Source: a virus. Taken from it: a stretch of DNA of 26,802 bases. The stretch covers positions 1 through 26,802 of the IMG/VR virus record IMGVR_UViG_3300020442_002574; one strand, written 5' to 3'. Shown here piece by piece: positions 17,016 through 23,809 of this stretch. Positions within the stretch are counted from its first letter, which is position 1, and each line of letters opens with the position of its first letter. The translations under genes were made by a program, and so were the position numbers. The notes below the pieces were generated by a model. That model saw only the letters and a program-made list of their open reading frames with translations, ran no database searches and was not told the DNA's origin.

Positions 17016-17925
17016 CTATAAGGTGTTTGAATTTTTCTTGATTATCGACCAAATAAGCAGGGTGATTTTCGTAATTAATTTCCACCTTTTGCGTTAAATG
17101 ATCAAAATCGCTTTTAACCCTAGCTAAAGCCTTTTCTGGCGTATTCATGTCATAATAACTGTTGCCTTCGCCGTGCCCTGCGTCTTTCGAGTGCGCCCAA
17201 CTACTGTACTTTTGAAAAATGACTTCTCCAGTTCCGTCATCCATGCAGGAAAAATGCCAGCCCATGTCTGGCCCCAAGCAGGGATGAGTTGACGCGCTCA
17301 AACTTCTAGCTACTGTCGGACAAGCTTCTAAAAGCGTGCTGTATTCAGCCACTTGACCGCAGCATTGTATATTTCTGTATAGGTTTAGCTTGTGAAAGTG
17401 AAACCTCATGTTAAACCCAAACATTGGTCTAACTGGGCCTTTGTTCCTTGTAACATAATTATTTAGGGTGAACAGTGGCTTTTTATCCTCAAAGATTTGA
17501 TTCATTAAGAAAAACGCCTGATTGGAGATTATTTCATCCACAGGCGTAATTAGAACTACATCCTCTAAATCTGCTCCGTGTTTTTTGAGTAAGTTTACAT
17601 GGTGATTTCCCTGTAGGTGGTCTCTTACCCAGTCGGGGCTATTTTGATTGAAGCGATTCATCCCCAAATAACTTTGGGCCTGAGAATCTAAATTAGGCAA
17701 GTCATCAAGAAGCTCATCAACAGTGTCTATCGTCTCGTAAATTATTTTTGAGGAATACTTTTCAAATCTTTGCTTATCAAACAAAAACGGCTTGGGCATT
17801 CCCGTATGAGTTTGCCCAGCTTCTAGTATGATAAAGTGGTCAACGTGATCCCAATGTTGATTTACTCGAATTTCAAGCAAATCATTTTCATTTAAAAAAT
17901 TACAACAATCCCAAGTTTTAGGCAT
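17011..17925 (-). CDS. Family 17 (GT17) glycosyltransferase
   Basis: The protein has 304 residues and matches the GT17 pattern, the family of eukaryotic beta-1,4-mannosyl-glycoprotein N-acetylglucosaminyltransferase that also occurs in bacteria and viruses. Visible: the opening TWDCCNFLNENDLLEIRVNQ, VDHFIILEAGQTHTGMPKP (about 28-46), a nucleotide-sugar site DVVLITPVDEIIS (about 122-134), and a C-terminal GWHFSCMDDG segment (about 222-231). The ATG lies in the last 8 bp of the PHP gene. It interrupts the distance between the PHP and polymerase halves. The sugar and acceptor are unknown. Together with Gmd, GT4 and GT9 it suggests a phage-made glycan, either on the virion or on the host surface. 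Confidence 0.85.
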   Translation of the reverse strand: MPKTWDCCNFLNENDLLEIRVNQHWDHVDHFIILEAGQTHTGMPKPFLFDKQRFEKYSSKIIYETIDTVDELLDDLPNLDSQAQSYLGMNRFNQNSPDWVRDHLQGNHHVNLLKKHGADLEDVVLITPVDEIISNQAFFLMNQIFEDKKPLFTLNNYVTRNKGPVRPMFGFNMRFHFHKLNLYRNIQCCGQVAEYSTLLEACPTVARSLSASTHPCLGPDMGWHFSCMDDGTGEVIFQKYSSWAHSKDAGHGEGNSYYDMNTPEKALARVKSDFDHLTQKVEINYENHPAYLVDNQEKFKHLIA

Positions 17926-18670
17926 TTATTTCTTTCCAGTTTTCGAGGCAAAATTCATTGCTAGTCATGTGGTCTAAATTAGGCTTGTCTAAAGTTGACC
18001 TGTTGTTGATGCACCTAAAGGTCAAAAACGCTTTGAAGTCTTCTTTCTTATTGTAAAAAACACTTTTGACATTTAAGCACTTATCGTCTTTGCAATACTC
18101 TTCTACTCTCTTTTCTATTAGATAATTAAAAGGTATGTCGTTTTGCTCAACAGCGTAAACAGGCTTACAAAAACTAAAGTCAGGCATACACATGTAGCCG
18201 TGAAGAGTATTTAGATGCAAGAACGAGTCATAAAATGGAACAACCATGTTAAGGTCTTTATCGCTCCAGTGCTTCTTCAGTGATTTGTAGTCTGTTCTAG
18301 GGACATAGTAAAACCCTTTCTGCGCGGCTTCAGTATATATTTTGATTAACTTTTTATAGCCCTCTTTGTTCTTTGCGAAAACGATGATCTTTGAGGTTTT
18401 CTTTCTTTGCTCTTCGTTCTTTTCATCTAAATCTTCACACACGCTAATTCTTAGCCCAAATCTAAAGTTGATGCCTGCTTTCTCGCAATTTAAGTAGCCC
18501 TGCAAGAATCCACTCATAGAGTCGTCCACTAAAAACAAATCCTCTAGCTTATTTTCTTTGCAAAGGTCTATAATTGATTGAGGGCCACCTTTAATAGAAG
18601 AACCTTCCTCTTCCAGTGTTAAGATAGATTTGCCTATCGAATAGTGTGATTTAAAAAATGGTACTGTCAT
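17918..18670 (-). CDS. Stand-alone PHP domain of DNA polymerase III alpha
   Basis: The protein has 250 residues and corresponds to the N-terminal PHP domain of DnaE. Aligning segments are FFKSHYSIGKS (5-15), LEDLFLVDDSMSGFLQGYL and AGINFRFGLRISV, then IIVFAKNKEGYKKLIKIY and AAQKGFYYVPRTDYKSLKKH. Near the end, RSTLDKPNLDHMTSNEFCL is the usual PHP exit, and it stops where the polymerase core gene begins in homology terms. Several metal ligands are replaced: the canonical HxHSxYS start reads FKSHYS, TDH reads VDD, and the later DVHY reads KSVFY. So PHP phosphoesterase or proofreading activity is probably lost and a structural role is likely. Its ATG overlaps the upstream stop (TGATG). The two halves together are about the length of a normal DnaE. 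Confidence 0.9.
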   Translation of the reverse strand: MTVPFFKSHYSIGKSILTLEEEGSSIKGGPQSIIDLCKENKLEDLFLVDDSMSGFLQGYLNCEKAGINFRFGLRISVCEDLDEKNEEQRKKTSKIIVFAKNKEGYKKLIKIYTEAAQKGFYYVPRTDYKSLKKHWSDKDLNMVVPFYDSFLHLNTLHGYMCMPDFSFCKPVYAVEQNDIPFNYLIEKRVEEYCKDDKCLNVKSVFYNKKEDFKAFLTFRCINNRSTLDKPNLDHMTSNEFCLENWKEINA

Positions 18671-19659
18671 CAGAAATTAAATGGATCATTGCTGTTTGCT
18701 TCACTTTGTGCGAACTCTCCATGCCATCTGGGGCAACCTTCGTACTCTCTTTTTTCTATCTTTTGCCCTTTCTCGGCTTTTAGTTCGCTCTTCTTCATAC
18801 TAGAATCCAATATTCTTGATTCATTGTCAAGCAGAACATAATAGCTGTAAGGGTCTCTCTGTGGGCAAACCCAAGTTTTACCAGCAGCACAGAGCCAAGA
18901 GTTTTTCTTGCTATCAGCCGCAAAATTAGCCACAGCGTGCTCATCTTTGGTGAAGTTATTTACGATATGGAACACACGAGAGATGTAATACTCAAACCCT
19001 TTTATGGCTTCGTCTGAGAACTCAAGCTCTTGTATGGGTTGTTTCGGAAATTTAAGGAATAGGAAGTTAAAAATTATTCGTTTTACTTTCGGCCAAAGGG
19101 TTTTTGATGCTAGCACATACATCATAGCCTGCCTTTCCCCGTCCAAATCTTCTTTGCTGAATTTCTTTTTGCTACTTTTGTAATCTATAATTTTAAGAGT
19201 CTTGCCTTTATCATACAAAGCGTGCTTGTCGATATATCCTTTAATTATGTATTCTGGGTCTTTACTTTCTAGTAAGAAATCTGTTTCTGCTTTACCTAAT
19301 TTACCGCCATCTTCAGTACAGAAAAAATCATGCTTTAAGCCAACCATTATCATTTTCTTAACCAAGTCAAAATTGTCTTCTGACTTGTCATCCATATCGG
19401 CCACTTCAAAATGCCTTCTGGTTAGCCTTAGACAAGCGGCATCTCCACTTATGTCGTTAGCCTTAATTATGCGGTCATAGTTGGCCTTATGTTTTTCGTT
19501 TTGCAGGTACTCAAGTAAAGCGTGGCAAATAGTACCACGTCTTGCGCCGTCATTGTTCTTTTCGGGTACTTTTAAATGCTTGGCAGTATAGTATTTCCAA
19601 CTACATTGCTCTAACGATTTCATCGTTGATGCAGAGACGTATTTTTTTTGTTCAGCCAT
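18670..19659 (-). CDS. PD-(D/E)XK nuclease, RecB/Cas4-like, with possible iron-sulfur cysteines
   Basis: The protein has 329 residues. RecB-type nuclease motifs appear in order: H46 in GTICHALLEYL, E125 in KAETDFLL, D144 in IKGYIDKH, D159-Y-K161 in KIIDYKSS, and Q177...Y181 in GERQAMMYVL. This is the layout of AddB/Cas4-like exonucleases that resect DNA ends. One cysteine lies near the N-terminus (C19, SLEQCSW) and three near the C-terminus (C257, C265, C309), the arrangement that holds a 4Fe-4S cluster in Cas4 and AddB. It lies between primase (8-bp overlap) and the PHP gene (1-bp overlap). A role in replication-linked recombination or DNA-end processing is inferred; no CRISPR genes are present. 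Confidence 0.85.
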   Translation of the reverse strand: MAEQKKYVSASTMKSLEQCSWKYYTAKHLKVPEKNNDGARRGTICHALLEYLQNEKHKANYDRIIKANDISGDAACLRLTRRHFEVADMDDKSEDNFDLVKKMIMVGLKHDFFCTEDGGKLGKAETDFLLESKDPEYIIKGYIDKHALYDKGKTLKIIDYKSSKKKFSKEDLDGERQAMMYVLASKTLWPKVKRIIFNFLFLKFPKQPIQELEFSDEAIKGFEYYISRVFHIVNNFTKDEHAVANFAADSKKNSWLCAAGKTWVCPQRDPYSYYVLLDNESRILDSSMKKSELKAEKGQKIEKREYEGCPRWHGEFAQSEANSNDPFNF

Positions 19660-20572
19660 TAGTTTTTCCCATCCAGTCTGTTATTTGCTCTTTAGACATC
19701 TCCCCAAAATCTCCGCCTGTTGGTAACGAAACACTGATTTGGTGTGGGTCGAAGTAATTCAAAAGCTTTGCTTGCGCTTTCTTAGCGGCTTTGTTTCCTG
19801 CGCCACTGTTTTTACTATCGTCGTTAAAAGCTACGACTATGTTTGTTAGATCAAACCTAATAAACGAGCTAATCAAGGCGGAGCTTAAATCTAGACCAAA
19901 AGACACAACTACATTTTTAAACCCACAATCCCATAGAGCAAGCATATCACCTATGCTCTCTACTATTATAACACTTTTCTGCTCTTTTATTAATTTATAA
20001 TTAAGAAAAAATGGGTATTTCCACTTTGACTTGTCGCCTATAAGCTTCCATTTCGGGCGCATACTGCTTGAGTTTGTGAGCAAATCTCTACCAGCAAACC
20101 CAACAATTTCATCTGAGGCGTTAAATATTGGGAACACATATCTGTCTTGCATTTTACCTGCTTTACTAACGCCGCCTTTAAACTCAGATACAGAATAGGT
20201 TGAAACACCTCTGCCCTCCCAGTAGGAGTGATCTGGTCTAAGTTTATTTAGTAATTCTTTTTTGTAAGTCTTTCCCATGCGAATTTCAGGCTTTTCAACT
20301 CTTTCTATCGAAACAGCAACAGAGTTTTTCGAAAGCCAAGTTCTAGCCTCGTCTATCGTTTTTAAATTTAGAGACAGCTTAACTAAGTCGTCGAAACTGC
20401 CGCTAATGTTTCTGGCAAAATCTACAAACCTTCCATTGCTTTTATTTATGCACAGCGACGTGTTATTGTCAGAGTCTCTGTATATCGGGCGAGTTCTAAA
20501 TTCTTTATGATTCTCAGTTATATTAGTATAACCCAGTTCCAGTAGAACTTCTTTGATATTTTCCACTCTCAT
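19652..20572 (-). CDS. DnaG-type primase, short form
   Basis: The protein has 306 residues, about half a bacterial DnaG. The N-terminal part (about 1-70) looks like the primase zinc-binding module, but the usual Cys/His ligands are missing: the expected CPFH-type motif reads RPIYRDSDNNTSL. The middle has YWEGRGVS and the RYVFPIFNASDEIVGFAGR core (about 144-162). The TOPRIM parts follow: VIIVESIGDMLAL with E205, and VVAFNDDS with D251 and D252, then GAGNKAAKKA. The helicase-binding C-terminal domain of DnaG is absent. It is joined to the DnaB-like gene by a TAATG overlap, so the two likely work together at the fork. Confidence 0.87.
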   Translation of the reverse strand: MRVENIKEVLLELGYTNITENHKEFRTRPIYRDSDNNTSLCINKSNGRFVDFARNISGSFDDLVKLSLNLKTIDEARTWLSKNSVAVSIERVEKPEIRMGKTYKKELLNKLRPDHSYWEGRGVSTYSVSEFKGGVSKAGKMQDRYVFPIFNASDEIVGFAGRDLLTNSSSMRPKWKLIGDKSKWKYPFFLNYKLIKEQKSVIIVESIGDMLALWDCGFKNVVVSFGLDLSSALISSFIRFDLTNIVVAFNDDSKNSGAGNKAAKKAQAKLLNYFDPHQISVSLPTGGDFGEMSKEQITDWMGKTNG

Positions 20573-22074
20573 TATAGAACGCCATCACCATCATTGTTTT
20601 GATTGTCTTCTATTAAGTAATTTTCTCTAGCCCTCTCGCAGAGATGCCTCAACGACCCTTCTTCTCTGACGCTGAAGTTTTCTAGCGAGAAGTTGATGTA
20701 GTTGCCAACATATCTTTGAGAGCCGTCAGGAAACACCCTGCGTAAATAGTCAGCATGACCCATCGCATCTTTCCCTTGAAATCTGCTTTTTACAGGTATC
20801 AATTTATGAGTACCAGCATTGTAAGTCATGTTTCCATTTTCGTCATACTCGTTGTCGAGCATCAACTCTTCCTCGTCTTTTTGTCTAAAGATACCTACAA
20901 ACGCAGCAAACCACTGCAATCTGTCTGACAAAGAAATCGCAGAGCTATCGTCAACACGGTTCCTGCCTTCGGCTGACCTGTTTAACTGCATCGCTGTCAG
21001 CATAGGAGCGTTAACTTCCACTGCAATCTCTTTGAGTCTATTGATTTTCTCACCAATAGCTTGATACTCAGCCCAGTTTTGACCTACCTTCTCGCCAGTA
21101 AGCTTTACATAGTCGTAAACAATCAAGCACTGATTGCCCCTGCCTACCTCATTGTAGTACCACCGTTTAATTAAGCTGCATATTTGATCGATGCTTTTGT
21201 TGGCGACATGCATGTGGTAGAACTCATTGCTTTCACTCAGAGTTTTTTGGGCTCTACGAATTTTCTCAAAATACTCTGGGTTCTTGCGCCACTGACCTGT
21301 TTCTAGATACCAAGTAGGCACATCAGTCATGGCTCCAGCCATTCTAAATCTGATTTCATTAGTGGTCATCTCTGTGTCTAGATACAGAGCTTTTACTTTG
21401 TTGTGCTTGGCGGTCTTGAAGCAAACGTCACTAAGCCATGTAGTTTTACCTTCACCTGGTCTTGAGGCTATAGCATATATGTGGCCGCATTTAAACCCGC
21501 CATAAAGCCTGTTGAACTCTTCGTAAGGAGATTGCAGGCCGTTTTCGTCTTCTGGGTTATTGCCAGCCTCCTCAATCAAATCTAACAACCCATCGGTAAT
21601 TTTTTCTGGCTGATCTGTATCGGCGTACCCTGAAATCTTATCGTTGTAAATTGAATCACAATCTGCGATTATCTCGTCAACTTCTTTACTGCCATTGGTT
21701 TCCGCCTCTTGCCTCAGTTTTTTGGCTGTGGCTTCTATTTCTCTGCGAATCCTGTACTTTACAAGCTCTTTGCTGGCTTCAACCGCTGCGTGCCTGTTTA
21801 TCTGCGTGAAAGCAATGCTTTCTATGTAGTCGTATATATTTACATCGTCTTTAAAGGATACTCCAAGCTCCTTGATTTTGGTGGCTAGTATTACTTTGTC
21901 TATGGATTGATTTTGATAAGCACAGCTTTTAATTACATTGAAAATAGTATAGTGAACGTCATTAAAAAAGTCTTTTTCTGTTATAAAACCGTCAATTTCA
22001 GGAAAAATATCAGGATATTTAATCAATCCCCCGAGTACATGCCTTTCGATTTGTAGGGAATAGATTTTACTCAT
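20572..22074 (-). CDS. dnaB: DnaB-like replicative helicase
   Basis: The protein has 500 residues, similar in length to bacterial DnaB. The N-terminal helical domain starts with IERHVLGGLIKYPDIF and is followed by a linker helix. The RecA-like motor has GGFKCGHIYAIASRPGEGKTT with a Walker A (about 203-212), ALYLDTEM (about 229-236), and CLIVYDYVKL as Walker B. A further downstream motif region (AMQLNRSAEGRNRVDD, SDRLQWFA) is typical of DnaB DNA loops. It is the first gene of the promoter B transcript and is followed directly by primase. The ATG lies 6 bp from the predicted -10, so its mRNA may be leaderless. Confidence 0.93.
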   Translation of the reverse strand: MSKIYSLQIERHVLGGLIKYPDIFPEIDGFITEKDFFNDVHYTIFNVIKSCAYQNQSIDKVILATKIKELGVSFKDDVNIYDYIESIAFTQINRHAAVEASKELVKYRIRREIEATAKKLRQEAETNGSKEVDEIIADCDSIYNDKISGYADTDQPEKITDGLLDLIEEAGNNPEDENGLQSPYEEFNRLYGGFKCGHIYAIASRPGEGKTTWLSDVCFKTAKHNKVKALYLDTEMTTNEIRFRMAGAMTDVPTWYLETGQWRKNPEYFEKIRRAQKTLSESNEFYHMHVANKSIDQICSLIKRWYYNEVGRGNQCLIVYDYVKLTGEKVGQNWAEYQAIGEKINRLKEIAVEVNAPMLTAMQLNRSAEGRNRVDDSSAISLSDRLQWFAAFVGIFRQKDEEELMLDNEYDENGNMTYNAGTHKLIPVKSRFQGKDAMGHADYLRRVFPDGSQRYVGNYINFSLENFSVREEGSLRHLCERARENYLIEDNQNNDGDGVL

Positions 22075-22110
22075 AACGCAAGCTTAACACGCACTTGGGG
22101 GCGAGTCAAG
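22075..22110 (-). promoter_or_regulatory. Promoter/operator B before the helicase operon
   Basis: On the minus strand: CTTGA-CTCGCCC-CCAAG (22094-22110), a 4-of-5 inverted repeat, containing -35 TTGACT. A 17-bp spacer leads to -10 TAAGCT (22081-22086), followed by TG and the helicase ATG 6 bp after the -10. The upstream gene stops 3 bp before the repeat. The first 16 bp closely match promoter A (TTGACYCGCCCYCAAG). Confidence 0.75.
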
Positions 22111-22113
22111 ATA

Positions 22114-22419
22114 TTAGTCTAGATCGTCGAACGGGTTGTCTTCGTCGTCGATTTCGGGAGGAGGTGGCATATCGTCCATCATTTGGCTTTCCATATCACC
22201 AATTGTATTCTCTAAAGTAACAGCATCCACTGCTAAACTCCAGTTGGTTATATAGTGCTGTAAAGCCATTGCCTTGGAGGCGTCATCGAAGTGACTGCTT
22301 ACTACTGGGTAGCCATCTTCTCCAAACGTAAACATAATAAAGCCCCCATTTGCCTTCTCATTGATTTGGCGCATGAGTATCTTGTCTACTTTTGGAAATT
22401 GGTCGCTCATATTTTTCAT
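22114..22419 (-). CDS. Small acidic protein of unknown function
   Basis: The protein has 101 residues and I do not recognise it. The first 65 residues look like a small alpha/beta domain (GGFIMFTFGEDGYPVVSSHF, then DDASKAMALQHYI). The last 35 are strongly acidic with a proline run (MMDDMPPPPEIDDEDNPFDD). The DNPF element loosely recalls the acidic tails by which SSB proteins bind partners, although here it is followed by four more residues. Its start overlaps the nuclease stop (TAATG), and promoter B follows its stop by 3 bp. Position between a nuclease and the helicase suggests a replication accessory role such as a helicase partner, but nothing visible proves it. Confidence 0.6.
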   Translation of the reverse strand: MKNMSDQFPKVDKILMRQINEKANGGFIMFTFGEDGYPVVSSHFDDASKAMALQHYITNWSLAVDAVTLENTIGDMESQMMDDMPPPPEIDDEDNPFDDLD

Positions 22420-22838
22420 TACACAATAGAAATACCGTATACGTCTTTAATGTAAGACAAACTTAACTTTTGCAAATCCTTTTCATAAATTTCAATAATT
22501 ATAAAGTTGTTAAGCTCTAGCCACTGGCGCTTTTCCGCGTCTCTCTGAATTGATTGCAGGTACTTTGTTCTTGAGTTTGAGTGAAAGAACTTATTGAACT
22601 CATCGTGTTGTTGGCCGTTAACCTCTACTGCGATTTTTTTTGTGGCGTTAATAAAATCCACTTTCATCCTAGAGCCATAAACAGGGAACTCTTCATATAC
22701 AATGTGGTTTTCCCAGTATTGCTTAAAAAACTGTTTGGTGTTGAATTGGAGCTTTGAGCGAGACTTTTTATCCCAATCCACGAGGTATTTCGTGACAGAC
22801 TTGCTCTGAAGCTTACCTCTGATATTATATAGTCTCAT
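22419..22838 (-). CDS. DUF559/VSR-like PD-(D/E)XK endonuclease-fold protein
   Basis: The protein has 139 residues. The central part matches the small restriction-endonuclease-like fold of DUF559/VSR proteins: E50 in YEEFPVYGSRMKVDFINA with D61, then KIAVEVNGQQHDE with E72-V-N74 and Q76, and a distal NNFIIIEIYEKDL strand. Many phages use such small nucleases for DNA-junction or end processing, so a resolvase-type role near RecA is plausible but inferred. It starts 8 bp beyond the 3' end of the tmRNA on the same strand. A stop/start overlap (TAATG) joins it to the acidic protein downstream. Confidence 0.75.
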   Translation of the reverse strand: MRLYNIRGKLQSKSVTKYLVDWDKKSRSKLQFNTKQFFKQYWENHIVYEEFPVYGSRMKVDFINATKKIAVEVNGQQHDEFNKFFHSNSRTKYLQSIQRDAEKRQWLELNNFIIIEIYEKDLQKLSLSYIKDVYGISIV

Positions 22839-22846
22839 TGTTAAAT

Positions 22847-23248
22847 TGGTGGACGCGAGGGGAGTCGAACCCCTGTCTTTAAAACCATCTACTCAAACAT
22901 GCTACAAGCTTAGTCAGCGTTAATGACTCGCGCTTCATCACTGACACCTACACGCGAGGTTGGAGACTCTTTATTTAGACTAGACCGACTCCTATCCTAG
23001 CTTTTTTTGCTCGCTATCGACGCCCTAGCTCCTTAACGAGCATCCAGAGTAGGACGGGTAGCTTACGCAGCTACAGCAGCCTCTTCAGCCCAACCAAACT
23101 TAGCGAGAATCGCGTCAGCTTCGTCAAGCGAAGGAGCCATATCAACATTATTGGCAGTTGAATACCTAGACAGATGATTTAAGAGGCCCACTGTCATCCT
23201 CTGCTTGCAGTCTGGTATAAGACTCTAAATCGAAACCAGTACGCGCCC
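22847..23248 (-). ncRNA. ssrA: tmRNA (one-piece), phage-encoded
   Basis: The 402-nt RNA has every diagnostic part. The 5' end GGGCGCG pairs fully with 3' CGCGTCC, including a G-U pair at position 3, the alanine identity signal. CCA is encoded at the 3' end. The 5' TGGTTTCGAT block and a T arm (AGGGG, TTCGACT, CCCCT) are clear. The 3' segment GCTGACTAAGCTTGTAG is nearly identical to the conserved tmRNA stretch. Downstream of the 5' domain, AGAGG pairs with CCTCT and GATGA with TCATC, forming pseudoknot PK1. tmRNA with SmpB rescues stalled ribosomes and tags the unfinished peptide. No SmpB gene is in the window, so the host's is presumably used. The nuclease stop is 4 bp upstream, so the RNA is probably processed from an operon transcript. 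Confidence 0.95.
23063..23155 (-). other. Predicted tmRNA tag reading frame
   Basis: Just after PK1 the frame GCC AAT AAT GTT GAT ATG opens and runs 30 codons to TAA. The predicted tag starts ANNVDM and ends WAEEAAVAA. The hydrophobic A-V-A-A end is what ClpXP-type proteases recognise. The resume codon is inferred from the alanine and its place after PK1; another codon nearby could be used. About 30 residues is long compared with the 10 of E. coli. Confidence 0.7.
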
Positions 23249-23251
23249 AAA

Positions 23252-23773
23252 TTATTTACACCAATCCCAAGTCTTTAGGTTGTTCTTGATGTCACTCAGT
23301 TTTATTTGAGTTACTAAATCTTTTCTACCATGCCTAGTATACAGTAAATATTTTGCATCTTTGGCTTTGGTTACTCTCGTTTTTGTGTCCTTGATTAGCT
23401 TTTTACAGAGCTCTCTTAACTCTGCTCTCTTAACTATCAAAAAATTATTTTCAAACTCAAATGCTATAAAGTCAGCTTTACCTTTTATCCAACCGTCTTT
23501 GCCTATTACATTTTTAAACTCAATCCAAACCCAGTCGTCACTGTACCTGCCGCTGTTCCTGCTGGTTCGCTTGCGGGCTTTCACATCGAACCCTTTTAAA
23601 TCGCCAGCCTTATTTTTTACCCAGTAATCTATGTGATTGTATATATCGTCTTTTTTAGATGACTTATGGGCTTGATAGCCTTTCTTCCAGCATGAAATTA
23701 TAAATGCGTCTTCAGCTTTAGCTCCTCTTTCGACACTGTCGTCATCTGGTCTAAGATTAGCGTTGGGCTTCAT
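23252..23773 (-). CDS. PD-(D/E)XK-like phage protein, possible Holliday-junction or DNA-end nuclease
   Basis: The protein has 173 residues. Acidic residues are placed as in the PD-(D/E)XK fold: E21 in GAKAEDAFI, D49 in YNHIDYWV, and D63-V-K65 in LKGFDVKARKR. The following WVWIEFKNVIGKDGWIKGKADFIAFEF (split 81-107; E85, D101) is a conserved block I associate with phage proteins of this fold. The rest is basic and helical. It lies between RecA and the tmRNA under promoter D, so a recombination-intermediate nuclease is a sensible guess. Its stop is 4 bp from the tmRNA 5' end, which may therefore be released by RNase processing. The catalytic role is inferred. Confidence 0.65.
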   Translation of the reverse strand: MKPNANLRPDDDSVERGAKAEDAFIISCWKKGYQAHKSSKKDDIYNHIDYWVKNKAGDLKGFDVKARKRTSRNSGRYSDDWVWIEFKNVIGKDGWIKGKADFIAFEFENNFLIVKRAELRELCKKLIKDTKTRVTKAKDAKYLLYTRHGRKDLVTQIKLSDIKNNLKTWDWCK

Positions 23774-23809
23774 TTGCCAAGTTTCGCTTAGTCTTGATTA
23801 AATGTCAAG
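23774..23809 (-). promoter_or_regulatory. Promoter/operator D before the nuclease-tmRNA operon
   Basis: On the minus strand: CTTGA-CATTTAA-TCAAG (23793-23809), a perfect 5-bp inverted repeat, containing -35 TTGACA. A 17-bp spacer leads to a weak -10 GAAACT (23780-23785), then TTGG and the ATG 6 bp after the -10. The RecA stop TGA (23805-23807) is part of the -35 box. This is the nearest candidate promoter for the tmRNA. Confidence 0.68.

Noticed and set aside
13428-18670. Split intein joining the PHP and polymerase proteins
   Set aside because: Neither end shows intein blocks, a catalytic Cys/Ser/Thr at the start of the C-part, or an Asn at the junction; the proteins end and begin at natural DnaE sequence.
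18670-19659. Cas4 of a CRISPR system
   Set aside because: No repeat array or other Cas gene is in the window; RecB/AddB-like replication nuclease is the simpler reading.
22847-22890. tRNA gene suggested by the T arm and acceptor end
   Set aside because: The matching 5' acceptor strand lies 400 bp away and tmRNA-specific segments lie between, so it is the 3' end of the tmRNA.
23118-23133. CTTGAC inside the tmRNA tag frame as another operator
   Set aside because: It is followed by GAAGC, not the N7-TCAAG half, and has no -10 or start codon at the expected distance.
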